A stretch of DNA of 64,000 nt from Bradyrhizobium campsiandrae (GTDB lineage: Bacteria; Pseudomonadota; Alphaproteobacteria; Rhizobiales; Xanthobacteraceae): NCBI RefSeq assembly GCF_014529705.1, contig NZ_JAANIH010000010.1, positions 1 through 64,000 on the forward strand. The letters run 5' to 3'. Positions 1-10,584 of this stretch are shown here, piece by piece. Below the pieces are notes generated by a model, which worked only from the letters and a program-made list of their open reading frames with translations, was not told the DNA's origin and searched no databases. A program made the position numbers and the translations under genes. How positions within the stretch are numbered: the first letter of the stretch is position 1; every line of letters begins with the position of its first letter.

Positions 1-1779
1 TGTTGGCGCATCGGCTGGCTCTTGCTGTTCGGACGCCGGGTTGATTGCGCCTCCCAATGGCTCATCACGCCACTCGCGTAACGCGGGCAGGACCGGAGGC
101 GAACCTTTCGCCCTTTCATAGAAAGCCCGATATGGCCGATCGAGATAGTGCCGGATTTTGGTCAATTCGAACGAGCGGGAGTTTTTGACCATCAGGATCG
201 ACAGCCGGGCCGACATCTCGCGGAGTTCGAGTGGGCTGCGCAGCGGGCGCGGTGTATAGTGAGGTGCCCAGACGCGCGGAGCGAAAATGCCCTGTCCTGG
301 ACGCTGGATCGGCGTTTTATAGACTTGTGTCGTTTCACCGAGCATCTCGGACACAAAGTCCGAGGTTTCGAGATCGTTGATCTGGATGAACAGCTTGATC
401 TGCGAGCCCGAGACTGTGGTGATGCGCGTGTTCCTGCCGTAGAGTTCGTCGAGCTGCGCAATGTCCTGCATCACGATCGCCATCCGGAAGCCATATCCCG
501 CGCTGATCGTGATCTTCGAGATCAACGAGTCCATTCGGCCGACATGGTAGAATTCGTCGAGCATGAGCAGCACTTGATGCGGCTCGTCGTCACCCGGAAT
601 CTTCACCATCATCAGATCGTGGATCTGCTGAAACAGGATCTTGATCAGTGGGCGAAAGATCGACAACTCCGCGATCGTGCAGCCGATGAAAATCGTCATC
701 GGCTGGCGGCGCAGCTCGCGGATGTCGAAATCGGATGTTTCCGTCGCCGCAGAGATGAGGCCGTTGTTCCACAGCGACATCGCCATATTGACGTTGAACA
801 CGGCGCTGTTGCGGGTCTCGGGCTCCAACGCGATGTACTGGTTGAAGCTGTCGACCACCCATGCCGGTAAGTGCTGGCGTTCGGTCTTCACGATGGCGCG
901 CAGCACCGAGGAGATATCCTTGCCGGTGGTTGTCATGCGCGCGACCGTGCGCATGTGCTGGGCGCCAGCGATCAGGGGCGACGACAACACGTACCCGATC
1001 AACGCCGAGAGCAGCAGCCGACCCGCGCCGGCCCATGTGTCGTCCGCTTTCTCCGGGATCACGAACGACGCCACCACCAGACAGTCCGTGGCCATCCGCT
1101 CGTCCCGTCGCACGAAATCGAGCGGATTGTAGCGATGCGTGTCGTTGGATCCCGGCGAGAACATGAAAACCTTGTTGCCTATCGCGGCGCGATGTTCTGC
1201 AAGCGCTTCGAAGTTTTCGCGCTTCGGATCGAAGAACACGGCCGAACCCTGCCAAAGATAGCCGTTCGGGAGGACGAAGCCGGTGCCCTTGCCGGAGCGT
1301 GATGGTCCGACGACCAGGATATGTGCGGGCTCGTCCGAGCGGAGCGTGGCGCCGTTCAGTGTTCCCAGCACGATCCCGCGCTTGGCGGTCAGGCCCTTCT
1401 TGGCCGCCTCCATCAGCGTGCCGAAGCGGGCGGCGCCATACGGCATCTGGCGGCGGTTGATGACCGCGAACAGCGCCCCCGCGAGTCCGATCGCGCCAAC
1501 AGTGGCCACCGCATAGCCGGCGCGGATCAGTGCTTCGAGTTGGGTGCCTGGGAACAGGAGTCGGTTGTAGAAATGACGCCAGGCGATCAGAAAGAAGTCG
1601 GCGGAGCGATCGGCGTTCTGCATCCGGAACAGCGCCCAGCGGGTGGTGCCCTCACTCGGGAAGCGGCCCGGCGCCCAGCGCAGGGCAACAACGATCTCAT
1701 AGGCCATGCTCCACAGCAGCCAGAAGGCGAGCAGCAGCAGGATCGCGACGCCGATCCTATAAGCGACGACGCGCGCCAT
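1..1779 (-). CDS. virD4: VirD4/TraG type IV coupling protein, copy 1 (3' end beyond window)
   Basis: This is the inner-membrane ATPase that links relaxosome DNA to the secretion channel. The reading frame is open from the ATG at 1779 to the left edge, giving 593 residues with no stop. It aligns along its whole length with the complete copy at 40412-42550: two N-terminal membrane segments (about residues 10-30 and 85-108), a Walker A GPSRSGKGT near residue 158 and a Walker B VLLMLDEF near 403. The start overlaps the end of virB11 by 23 bp, so translation is probably coupled. The tail past residue about 570 diverges from copy 2. The assignment is firm; only the C-terminus is unseen. Confidence 0.93.
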   Translation of the reverse strand, partial: MARVVAYRIGVAILLLLAFWLLWSMAYEIVVALRWAPGRFPSEGTTRWALFRMQNADRSADFFLIAWRHFYNRLLFPGTQLEALIRAGYAVATVGAIGLAGALFAVINRRQMPYGAARFGTLMEAAKKGLTAKRGIVLGTLNGATLRSDEPAHILVVGPSRSGKGTGFVLPNGYLWQGSAVFFDPKRENFEALAEHRAAIGNKVFMFSPGSNDTHRYNPLDFVRRDERMATDCLVVASFVIPEKADDTWAGAGRLLLSALIGYVLSSPLIAGAQHMRTVARMTTTGKDISSVLRAIVKTERQHLPAWVVDSFNQYIALEPETRNSAVFNVNMAMSLWNNGLISAATETSDFDIRELRRQPMTIFIGCTIAELSIFRPLIKILFQQIHDLMMVKIPGDDEPHQVLLMLDEFYHVGRMDSLISKITISAGYGFRMAIVMQDIAQLDELYGRNTRITTVSGSQIKLFIQINDLETSDFVSEMLGETTQVYKTPIQRPGQGIFAPRVWAPHYTPRPLRSPLELREMSARLSILMVKNSRSFELTKIRHYLDRPYRAFYERAKGSPPVLPALREWRDEPLGGAINPASEQQEPADAPT

Positions 1780-2815
1780 GACGGCCTTTCCCAGTGGTCC
1801 GCTGTTCCTGCCATTCTACCATGCGCGAGAAATGCACCGCCGATGTGCCGCGCCATCCGCCGACCTTTGTCTGCTGAATGACGATCGGCAGCACCGACCT
1901 GATGTAGCCGACAATCTCGTCGCGGCGCAGGCCGAGCCCGGCCTGCATCACCATCAAGGCGAGTTGCTCGAAGGCGCCGGCAGGGCTGTCGGCGTGCACC
2001 GTCGTGATGCTGCCCGGATGCCCGGTATTGATGGCGCGCAAGAATGAGTAGGCCTCAGCGCCACGGATTTCGCCGAGAAAGATGCGGTCGGGCCGTAACC
2101 GCATCGAAGCCTGCAGCAGCGTTTCAACGGTGACGCGGGCCTCTCCTTGATCGCCTTTGGAAGCGACGAGCGGCAGGTAGTTTTTCTGGATCGGGTTAAC
2201 TTCACGCGTATCCTCGATGGTGATGATGCGCTCCTCAATCGGCACCTCCTTGAGGATGGCATTGAGGAACGTTGTTTTTCCGGAGCTCGTCCCGCCCGAG
2301 AGCAAGATCGAGTAGCGGCTGACCACGGCGAGCCGGATAAAGTCCTCGATGCGGCCGGCGTCGAGATGCTCGCAGAGCTGTCGGTCGGTTTCCGACAACG
2401 CGCCCTCCCCCGCCGTCGTCACCTTCTCGAACGAACCGAGCTTGCGGTAATCGTCAAGCCGCATTTCCTTGATGACCTGCTTGCGGATCGCGAACGCGCC
2501 TCCCGCCGTCGTCGCCGGCGGCATCACGCCCTGAAAGCGCTCTCCGGTCGGCAGCGCCGCGGAGAGCAATGGATGCTCCTCGTTGACGCTCTGGCCCGAG
2601 TGTCCAGCGACCCGCTCGGCGAGGTGCCGGATGGCGTGCTCCGTCAGGCATGGCACCTCGTGCCGCTCCATTGCGGCCTGCCCGAAGCGCTCGACCCAAA
2701 CCTCGCCCGGACCGTTGGCGCAAATCTCGACGACATGGTCGTCATCGAGCCAGGAGCGGATCGGATCGAGTGCGCGGTCAATGAAGACCGTCAGACTTCG
2801 CGCCAGCACGTTCAC
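1757..2815 (-). CDS. virB11: VirB11 secretion ATPase, copy 1
   Basis: Hexameric traffic ATPase at the cytoplasmic base of the T4SS, 352 residues, the usual family length. Visible motifs are Walker A GGTSSGKT (174-181), the Asp box around TIEDTRE (199-205), Walker B RIFLGEIRG (244-252) and the His box TGHPGSITTVHAD (264-276). It overlaps virB10 upstream by 38 bp and virD4 downstream by 23 bp, as expected in a compact vir operon. It is very similar to copy 2 at 42547-43584, with the main difference at the C-terminus, which is slightly longer here. Nothing suggests it is inactive, but its operon lacks the proximal genes, so expression would need another promoter. Confidence 0.95.
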   Translation of the reverse strand: MNVLARSLTVFIDRALDPIRSWLDDDHVVEICANGPGEVWVERFGQAAMERHEVPCLTEHAIRHLAERVAGHSGQSVNEEHPLLSAALPTGERFQGVMPPATTAGGAFAIRKQVIKEMRLDDYRKLGSFEKVTTAGEGALSETDRQLCEHLDAGRIEDFIRLAVVSRYSILLSGGTSSGKTTFLNAILKEVPIEERIITIEDTREVNPIQKNYLPLVASKGDQGEARVTVETLLQASMRLRPDRIFLGEIRGAEAYSFLRAINTGHPGSITTVHADSPAGAFEQLALMVMQAGLGLRRDEIVGYIRSVLPIVIQQTKVGGWRGTSAVHFSRMVEWQEQRTTGKGRHGARRRL

Positions 2816-4127
2816 GCTTCAGCTCCCTCAAGGCTTCCTTGACCGGGTCCGGATAGAGCGCCGAAAAGTCGAGATCGCGCCGAACGAAGACGATGATCCG
2901 CGTTCCTTGGTCGAGGTAGATGGTTGGTGGGATATTGATCGAGTTTCTGAGCGCCTGCTGCGCGATGTTGGTTAGGGTCTGCGACACGTTTTGCGCCGCG
3001 ATCTCCCGAGCCTGCAGGCTCAACTGGTTTTGGTTTATCCCCGTTTGCGTCTGCGTCACGATTCCTGTCACCGGATCCGTCGTCGTGATGATGGAGCCAT
3101 TGCCGATCGTGTTGGTGTTCTGGCCATAAGCACTCAAGAACTGCGCTGCGCCGCCGACGATCGAGAGCATGATCGCCGAACCGAAGCGCTCCAGATAATG
3201 GTTGTCGACGAAGCCGGCGTTGCCGGCGCGCCCTAAATCATCGGTGCCGTTCGACCCGAGCTGCACCGAGACGCCATCCGATCGCAGCATCCGCGTCCAG
3301 ACCACGAAGACTCGAGTCTGTCCCTGGGCGATCCCTGACTTATATTCACCGACAAGGCGGCTTCCCGCCGGAATCAGCACCCGCCTTCCGTCGAATGACC
3401 AGACATTCTCGGTGACGACCGCGCGTACCATGCCCGGAAGGTCGCTCTGAACGGCCGTCTCGAGAACGCCGCGAACCATCGTCCCCTGCGCCACGAGCGC
3501 GTCGATCCGGTTGTTCTTGGTCGCGCGCGATACCTCGACGCCGGCCGCGGAAACGGACGACAGGAAGCGACGATTAGGATCGTTCTCCGGGCCTGTGGCG
3601 GTCTTGCTGCCATTGTCCGGGGTTGCGGTGTTCGCCGATGCTGCGGCGTTGTCGGCAATGACCTGCGGAGCCCGAAGGCGCTCCCATTTCCGTCGCTCCT
3701 CCTCCTGCCGCTGACGCTCAAGCTCTGCTAGGCGGCGGGCTTCGTCGTCATTCGGTGGCGTGCCGGCGAGGGGTGCTTCAGGCGGAGGCGGCGCCGGCAG
3801 CGCAAGCGGCGGCGCGACCGGAGGCGGTGGAGGGACGGGTTCGGCTGGGGCCTGCGGGATGACGATAGTGCCCTGGTTGGTTTGCACACGAGGGGTGGAA
3901 AGCGACGGCGCCGGAAACTGCGTCGTCGTGAACTCCTCCTTGTCCGGCGTCGTCAGGGTGGGCGAACGCCGCGCGACCGTTCCGTAGATCATCCAGGCAG
4001 CGACAAGAAGCGCGCCGATTGGCACGCCGAATTTCAAAAAACTGCCGAGCGCGGTTCGACCGCGGGCGACGGAGGTTGCCGCCGTGGCTTCCAGTTCAAA
4101 CGAGCGGTAATCGTCAGGCGTGGGCAT
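2778..4127 (-). CDS. virB10: VirB10/TrbI-type T4SS core protein, copy 1
   Basis: Energy-sensing scaffold that spans inner and outer membranes of the T4SS core complex; 449 residues. A short cytoplasmic N-terminus precedes one membrane helix (about residues 33-50), then a proline-rich periplasmic linker (about 85-135), a charged coiled-coil-like stretch rich in ARRLAELERQRQEEE, and the C-terminal TrbI/VirB10 beta-barrel domain (about 190-420). It is followed by virB11 with a 38-bp overlap and preceded by virB9 with a 2-bp gap. Compared with copy 2 the C-terminal domain is nearly the same, whereas the proline-rich linker and the segment near residue 165 differ. That pattern fits old divergence rather than a recent duplication. 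Confidence 0.94.
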   Translation of the reverse strand: MPTPDDYRSFELEATAATSVARGRTALGSFLKFGVPIGALLVAAWMIYGTVARRSPTLTTPDKEEFTTTQFPAPSLSTPRVQTNQGTIVIPQAPAEPVPPPPPVAPPLALPAPPPPEAPLAGTPPNDDEARRLAELERQRQEEERRKWERLRAPQVIADNAAASANTATPDNGSKTATGPENDPNRRFLSSVSAAGVEVSRATKNNRIDALVAQGTMVRGVLETAVQSDLPGMVRAVVTENVWSFDGRRVLIPAGSRLVGEYKSGIAQGQTRVFVVWTRMLRSDGVSVQLGSNGTDDLGRAGNAGFVDNHYLERFGSAIMLSIVGGAAQFLSAYGQNTNTIGNGSIITTTDPVTGIVTQTQTGINQNQLSLQAREIAAQNVSQTLTNIAQQALRNSINIPPTIYLDQGTRIIVFVRRDLDFSALYPDPVKEALRELKRERAGAKSDGLH

Positions 4128-4129
4128 GA

Positions 4130-4933
4130 TTAGCCTCCCACGGTCGTGGCCGCACCCACACGTTGCGGCCGATAGGGCTCCAGCCCGTTCGGTTCATGCA
4201 CGTTGGTGAGGCGGCGGTTGAAGATGCAGGTCGATTCCTGGCCGTTGCGCAGCGTCCACTGCGGCGAGACCTTGTCGACGATGACGTAGGGACCCTCGGT
4301 CCGGAAATTGACCAGGCTCTCGTTGCGATCCGCGTCGACGATGTAGATCGCCGGCGTCTCGCCCTCGAACCGGAACCAGGTCTTGGTCCCGTCGTCGAAG
4401 ACCGCGACCGGCTTGTTCACCGAGGAGCCCTTGTAGCCATAGTCGCTGTTGGCGTTCGCGATGTTGAGGTCCTTGAGATTGGGGTTAGCGGCGCGCTCCT
4501 TCGCCTCGGCCAAAAGCTTCGCGCTCGCCTCGTCGTCGGGGAATCGGAAACGCACGGCGTAGATCTGACCGGACGGCGGCCGCGTATTCGAGCGCAACAG
4601 GAACGAATAGATGCGCTTGTCGGTGACGACGTTGAGGTTCGATATTGCGTTCTTGTCGACCGGCTTGACGAAAATAATGTCGCCCTTGCGGTTTGGTTCG
4701 ACCTTCCAGGCAATCGAATCGCCGAGCGCCAGCGTTTCGATCTTCTCGTCCGGCTGAAGCTCGATCATCGTCGACGTACCGTAGCTGGCGTCGATCGCAG
4801 TCACATTGTCCCTGTTGTAGACGACATTCCGGACACGGGAATCGGTGCGACCAGGGCGCGGAAGCGCTTCCGCGTGAGCCGCGGTCGCCGTGATGCAGAG
4901 AATCAGACCGACGACGAGGTAACGCTTCATCAT
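4130..4933 (-). CDS. virB9: VirB9/TrbG-type T4SS outer-membrane core protein, copy 1
   Basis: Outer-membrane-complex component that pairs with VirB7 and VirB10; 267 residues. I place the start at the ATG pair at 4933, where a signal peptide begins (MMKRYLVVGL followed by a hydrophobic stretch and an AHA-EA cleavage site). The longer upstream frame overlaps virB8 and has no counterpart in copy 2. The virB8 stop overlaps the ATG, indicating coupling. The C-terminal VirB9 domain contains the conserved region around FRFEGETPAIY and VVDKVSPQWTLRNGQ. It is closely similar to copy 2 at 44900-45703. Confidence 0.93.
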   Translation of the reverse strand: MMKRYLVVGLILCITATAAHAEALPRPGRTDSRVRNVVYNRDNVTAIDASYGTSTMIELQPDEKIETLALGDSIAWKVEPNRKGDIIFVKPVDKNAISNLNVVTDKRIYSFLLRSNTRPPSGQIYAVRFRFPDDEASAKLLAEAKERAANPNLKDLNIANANSDYGYKGSSVNKPVAVFDDGTKTWFRFEGETPAIYIVDADRNESLVNFRTEGPYVIVDKVSPQWTLRNGQESTCIFNRRLTNVHEPNGLEPYRPQRVGAATTVGG

Positions 4934-5646
4934 CGCTGCGCACTCCCCATCCCTGGAGAGGGCGCCGTCTCTTGATCGCGGCGATACTCCTGAACCTGAA
5001 AGCCAAGGGGATTGTCGAAGCGCCATTCGTTGCGCATCGGCGAGGAGGTGTAGCGGAAGCGAACGAGCGAAACCCAGTTGCGGGTGATGATGTTGGTCGA
5101 CGATTTCTCCTCGGTGGAGAACCGTGCCAGCGCGGTCCGGTTGTTCGGGAACGTCACCGATTTGATCGTGACCGCGACAACCGTGTTGGTGCCGTAGACC
5201 TTGACTGGATTGTTGGGATTGGCCGGCGAATAGATCTCCGTCAGCTCGCGCGCCGCATCGCCGGTGGCCAGCAATTCGGCTAGGTCAAAGTTGTCCTTGA
5301 GCGCGCGCGGATCATAGGTTTCCCGCGCCTTGATGTAGCGGACGACGTTGAATGTCGTCACCGCCTCGTCTTGCGTCAACGGGCCCTCGGCCATCGGGCG
5401 CTTCACCTCGACGAAGCCGGTCGTCTTGTCGACCACAACCATATAAGGCTCGTAAGTCTTGAGCGGAACCAGCAGGGCCAAGGTGCCAAGCACCCCGACG
5501 GCGACGACCGTCATCACTGCGGCGACGATCCAGGCCAGGGCGCGGGAGTTACGATTGCGGCGCGCGATGTCGCGTTCCCAGGTCGCGCCGTCGGCGTAGT
5601 AGCGCGGATCGACGCGCGCAGGCTCTGTTGACACGGTTTCCATCAT
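4930..5646 (-). CDS. virB8: VirB8-type T4SS inner-membrane protein, copy 1
   Basis: Bitopic assembly factor of the inner-membrane complex; 238 residues. It has a short cytoplasmic N-terminus, a membrane helix at about residues 37-60 (ALAWIVAAVMTVVAV and following) and a periplasmic NTF2-like VirB8 domain with the family-typical YIKARETYD segment. It overlaps the virB6 remnant by 4 bp and virB9 by 4 bp. It is highly similar to copy 2 at 45700-46413 apart from the first ten residues. Confidence 0.93.
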   Translation of the reverse strand: MMETVSTEPARVDPRYYADGATWERDIARRNRNSRALAWIVAAVMTVVAVGVLGTLALLVPLKTYEPYMVVVDKTTGFVEVKRPMAEGPLTQDEAVTTFNVVRYIKARETYDPRALKDNFDLAELLATGDAARELTEIYSPANPNNPVKVYGTNTVVAVTIKSVTFPNNRTALARFSTEEKSSTNIITRNWVSLVRFRYTSSPMRNEWRFDNPLGFQVQEYRRDQETAPSPGMGSAQR

Positions 5647-5836
5647 GGCCGACCTCCGCCACTCGACGCCGGCGGCACACCTGGATTACGCAACTGCTCC
5701 GCAAGTCGCCGAAATTCCGCAGATTGCGCCCATGACGCGGCGCGAAGACCGACGCGCGCCCGTTGGCGCGATGCGAGCTCCTCGCGGCGTGAGACCGAGG
5801 CCGGGTTGAGCGGATTGCGGAATGCAAGGCGCGTAC
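5643..5836 (-). pseudogene. virB6 C-terminal remnant, cut at a recombination junction
   Basis: Only the last 60 or so residues of VirB6 remain, from RLAFRNP to the terminal SSGGGRP. They match the tail of the complete VirB6 at 46410-47540. On the plus strand the two copies align up to about position 5835 and then diverge abruptly into a parB-like reading frame running the other way. All membrane segments of VirB6 are missing, so the remnant cannot build a channel. This is a direct sign that the left T4SS copy is a truncated operon. Confidence 0.85.
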
Positions 5837-7386
5837 AGCCGCCCGTGATTACGCCGGAATCGGGTGGCGGCAACGGCTACGTCATCAATGCAGGCCATCG
5901 CCGGGTGAAGCAGGCCATCGCCGCCGGCCTGGAGGAGATCGACGTGCTCGTCGACGAGGCGGCGAACGATAATGGCGCCATGCGCTCGATGATCGAGAAC
6001 ATCGCCCGCGAGGCGCTGAATCCGGTCGACCAATGGCGTGCGATCGAGCGCCTCGTCGCGCTCGGCTGGACCGAAGAAGCGATCGGCGTCGCGCTCGCGC
6101 TTCCGGTGCGCCAGATCAAGAAGCTCCGTCTTCTCGCGAACGTCCTGCCGGCGATGCTCGATCATATGGCGAAGGGCGACATGCCCGACGAGCGCCAACT
6201 GCGCACGATCGCGGCGGCTTCGCCCGACGAGCAAAAGGAGGTCTGGAAGAAGCACAAGCCGTCGAAGGGTGATCCGCAGGTTTCATGGTGGAGCGTGGCG
6301 CAGGGATTGCAGAAGACGCGGATGTACGCGCGCCACGCCAGTTTCGGCGACGATCTCGCCGAGGCTTATGGCATCCAGTGGGTTGAAGACCTGTTCGCTC
6401 CTGCCGACGAGGACAGTCGCTACACCAACGATGCCGAGGCATTCCTCGGCGCGCAGCAGGAGTGGATGACGGCAAATCTGCCGAAAAAGGGCCTCATCGC
6501 CGAAGTGACCAACTATGGGGAGGTGAAGCTGCCGCCGAAGGCGGAACGCGTCTACGGCAAACCGGCGAAGTCGGACTGTACGGCGATGTATCTCGATCGC
6601 GACGGCCGCGTGCAGACCGCTCACTATCGCATGCCCGTGGCGAAGAAGCCGAAGGGAAAAGGCGCGACGGCTTCGGATACCGGCGCCGACGACATCGGTG
6701 TCGTTTCGAAGACGCGTCCCGACGTCACGCGCAAGGGCGTCGAGATCACCGGCGATTACCGCACCGATGCGCTGCGCGAAGCGCTCGGCCGCGCACCGAT
6801 CGAGGACGACTTGCTGATGGCGCTCTTGATCCTGGCCTTCGCCGGTCAGAACGTCTCGGTGACGACGGGCGGCGGGGGTGTCTACTACGGCCATAGCCGA
6901 CTGGCGAAGAACGCGGTCGTGCTGTTCGACGCCGACGGTAAGCTCGCCTTCGACATGGACACGCTGCGTGTCGCGGCGCGCACCATGCTGGTGGACGTCT
7001 TCTCGTGTCGGGAAAACGCCACCAACAGCGGCATCGTCGCGCGGGTCGCCGGCGAGACGATCGGCGCGGATACCTTCCTGCCCAACATGGGCTCGGAACA
7101 CTTCCTCTCCTGCCTGTCGCGTTCTGCCCTCGAAACATCCTGCAAGGACACGCCGGTGCTGCCGCGCCAGCGGGTGAAGGACACGCGTGCCGCGCTCGTA
7201 GAGCACTTCAAGAAGGGACACTTCGTTCATCCTTCCGCGCTCTTCGCGCCTGATGCTTCAAAGCTTTCCGAATGGTTGTCGTCGGGCGCGACGTCGGCAG
7301 ACGACGAGGCTGAAGAGGACATCGCGGCCAACGGTGATGGCCTCTCCGATGAAGAAGCCGAGGCGTTCAGGGAGGCAGCCGAGTAA
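5806..7386 (+). CDS. ParB/Spo0J-family protein, N-terminus truncated at the virB6 junction
   Basis: A ParB-type protein common in conjugative-element backbones. The native sequence begins only at about QPPVITPESGGG (near 5836), so the usual start of the ParB nuclease-like domain is missing. What remains is the GHRRVKQAI motif, the SMIENIAREALNPVDQ segment (ParB box II type), the helix-turn-helix around WTEEAIGVALALPVRQIKKL, and a long C-terminal region of unknown role. The frame opens at a TTG at 5806 inside the virB6 remnant on the opposite strand; an internal start near 5980 is also possible. The protein may be non-functional for partition or gene control. It is followed by a terminator-like hairpin and two more backbone genes. 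Confidence 0.75.
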   Translation: MSGLRNARRVQPPVITPESGGGNGYVINAGHRRVKQAIAAGLEEIDVLVDEAANDNGAMRSMIENIAREALNPVDQWRAIERLVALGWTEEAIGVALALPVRQIKKLRLLANVLPAMLDHMAKGDMPDERQLRTIAAASPDEQKEVWKKHKPSKGDPQVSWWSVAQGLQKTRMYARHASFGDDLAEAYGIQWVEDLFAPADEDSRYTNDAEAFLGAQQEWMTANLPKKGLIAEVTNYGEVKLPPKAERVYGKPAKSDCTAMYLDRDGRVQTAHYRMPVAKKPKGKGATASDTGADDIGVVSKTRPDVTRKGVEITGDYRTDALREALGRAPIEDDLLMALLILAFAGQNVSVTTGGGGVYYGHSRLAKNAVVLFDADGKLAFDMDTLRVAARTMLVDVFSCRENATNSGIVARVAGETIGADTFLPNMGSEHFLSCLSRSALETSCKDTPVLPRQRVKDTRAALVEHFKKGHFVHPSALFAPDASKLSEWLSSGATSADDEAEEDIAANGDGLSDEEAEAFREAAE

Positions 7387-7416
7387 CGACACGCACCGTT
7401 CCTTCCGAACCGTTCG

Positions 7417-7450
7417 CCGCCGCCGGTCATTCCGGCGGCGGTTTCGTTTC
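7417..7450 (+). terminator. Terminator-like hairpin after the parB-like gene
   Basis: A perfect 10-bp stem (CCGCCGCCGG at 7417-7426 pairing with 7432-7441) closes a 5-nt loop and is followed by TTTCGTTTC. It lies between the parB-like stop and the next ribosome binding site, so it may reduce read-through. Confidence 0.55.
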
Positions 7451-7477
7451 CATGCACGCGCACACAAGGAGGATTCG

Positions 7478-7951
7478 ATGTCTGCGCACACCATCATCGA
7501 CAACGCACCCATCGGCTCGATCGTCACCTGGTCCGACGGGACTCCGCAGTCACCGACGCGCTTCAGGAAAAAGCTCGCCTCGTGGCAGACCAACAACAGC
7601 CGAGGGCGCCTCATTCGCAAGCAGGGTGGTCGCAGCGCCGGCTGTATCCCCTTGTCGGCGTGTTTCACCCTGCACGAGGCCGACTACGGCGCCGGCGGCG
7701 TCATCGCCATTCGCGTCCACCGGACCTTCTCGTCGGACTCGATGCTTCATTTCACGATCGCCGAACGTCCGGCCATCGGTTGGGTCCGCGTGTTCGACCG
7801 CGCCGGCGACGACGCCGAGCTCGTTTATCTCGCCGCAAACGAACCCGACGCAAAAGAGTGGCTGACCCGCCACGGTTATCCGCACGCGGTGCTGGATCAA
7901 GTGACGGCCGACGAGGTCGGCGCGAATGCCGTCGAAGGGAGGGCAGCATGA
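7478..7951 (+). CDS. Conserved element-backbone protein of unknown function
   Basis: 157 residues starting MSAHTIIDNAPIGS at the ATG at 7478, chosen because an AAGGAGG ribosome binding site lies at 7466-7472. The longer frame upstream is GC-rich out-of-frame coding. No membrane segment or signal peptide is visible. The sequence has a basic, glycine-rich central part (GRLIRKQGGRSAG) and an acidic end, and I do not recognise a catalytic motif. The stop overlaps the next start (ATGA at 7948), so the two are translationally coupled. Inferred role: an accessory gene of the conjugative element. Confidence 0.7.
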   Translation: MSAHTIIDNAPIGSIVTWSDGTPQSPTRFRKKLASWQTNNSRGRLIRKQGGRSAGCIPLSACFTLHEADYGAGGVIAIRVHRTFSSDSMLHFTIAERPAIGWVRVFDRAGDDAELVYLAANEPDAKEWLTRHGYPHAVLDQVTADEVGANAVEGRAA

Positions 7952-8523
7952 CCGCCCCCTTCCCCGCTGAAAGTGCGGCCGCGCAGGCCGACCCGTTCCC
8001 CAGAACTGAATTCGGCCGAAGCGGCGACGGTCTTGCCGTAGCTTGTGTCGCCGACACCGCCTTTGCCATGTTGCCGGCGCGTGACGGCCGGCATTATCTC
8101 GCGACTGCCTGGCGTATCAGCCGGCCGTTGACGGAATGGCGGCGCTCGGATTTCTACGGTCATTCCGGTGAACTCGCCGACGAGGCGGCATTCCGTACTC
8201 GCGTCCTTGAAAATGCCGAGCACCAACGTGAGCGCAAGATGCTGGGCCGCGTCGAGCAACACTCGCGCGCGCGCACGCCTTGGGGTGCCTCGCAGGGTGC
8301 GACGGTCTACGCTGAAGGCATCACCGCGCACTCCACTGCGGGGCATGGCGGTTTCAAGCTCTCGGCCGAGCGGAACCGCAAGGTCCACCCCATGCTGCGC
8401 GCGACGGGCGGTTGGTACGAAGAGGACGCCGCATGGGCGATCGTTGCGATCACCTTTCCGCAACTCTTCACCTCCTTCGAGCGGCGGTGCGCCGAGCGAA
8501 CCATCAAGGCCCCTGAACATTAA
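7948..8523 (+). pseudogene. DUF7007-type protein truncated by the Tn3-family transposon
   Basis: 191 codons from ATG 7948. The native reading continues to about AERTIK and is then interrupted at 8508 by the transposon end, whose own bases supply the last residues APEH and the stop. From recall of the family, homologues continue for roughly another 80 residues, which are absent. Recognisable family features are the FAMLPARDGRHYLATAWRIS region and TPWGASQGATVYAEGI. It is coupled to the gene before it. The 3' part of this gene is not found on the other side of the transposon. Confidence 0.7.
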
Positions 8524-8541
8524 AGGGGCACAGATATACGG
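8508..8541 (+). repeat. Left terminal inverted repeat of the Tn3-family transposon
   Basis: 34 bp beginning GGCCCCTGAACATTAAAGG and ending CAGATATACGG. It is a perfect inverted match to 17500-17533, with a few further matching bases inside. It interrupts the DUF7007-type gene. Confidence 0.9.
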
Positions 8542-8868
8542 TAGAAAGTTCAGATCACGAACAGCGACGGGCTTCCGCGCCACAGTCGAAGGTCGTAGAA
8601 GGGTGGAACTTTGCCGTTCGTCTCGCCCATCGGAACGAGACGCCATTCACAACACAAGCACCTAGGTTTGAACGCGGAAATGAGACATTTGCGGATGTAA
8701 CAACCTTGCCGCAATGCAGCATCGTCCGCCTTGCACGCGGCGAAGGGTCACTTCACTGACGGATAGAGTCACAAAACCTTCGCGACCTTGACATCGAAGT
8801 GTCATCCACGAGCCCTACTGTATTGCGAAACGCAATCTCTGCGTCATTCACATTACAGATGGTGATCC
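8542..8868 (+). other. Non-coding leader between transposon end and ptxA
   Basis: No convincing gene is present. The only element I can support is the Pho-box-like repeat with its downstream -10 candidate, described separately. Confidence 0.5.
8788..8824 (+). promoter_or_regulatory. Pho-box-like promoter of the ptx operon
   Basis: TTGACAT at 8788-8794 and GTGTCAT at 8799-8805 form a direct repeat with an 11-bp period, matching the alphaproteobacterial Pho box (CTGTCAT-N4-CTGTCAT) at 5/7 and 6/7 positions. A -10 candidate TACTGT starts 11 bp after it at 8816. PhoB-type activators take the place of a -35 box at this spacing. It lies 64 bp before ptxA, so induction by phosphate starvation is inferred. 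Confidence 0.6.
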
Positions 8869-10577
<1,709 letters not shown>

Positions 10578-10584
10578 GGACGTG

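Larger units (their letters stand above)
1..5836. repeat. Diverged direct copy of the distal virB/virD4 operon half (copy 1)
   Basis: The block virB6'-virB8-virB9-virB10-virB11-virD4 is repeated in the same order and orientation at about 40790-46600. Protein similarity is very high, but silent and linker differences are spread throughout, so these are two related elements or an old duplication rather than a fresh tandem copy. Two such blocks in direct orientation around about 35 kb could support homologous recombination and loss of the interval. Confidence 0.85.
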
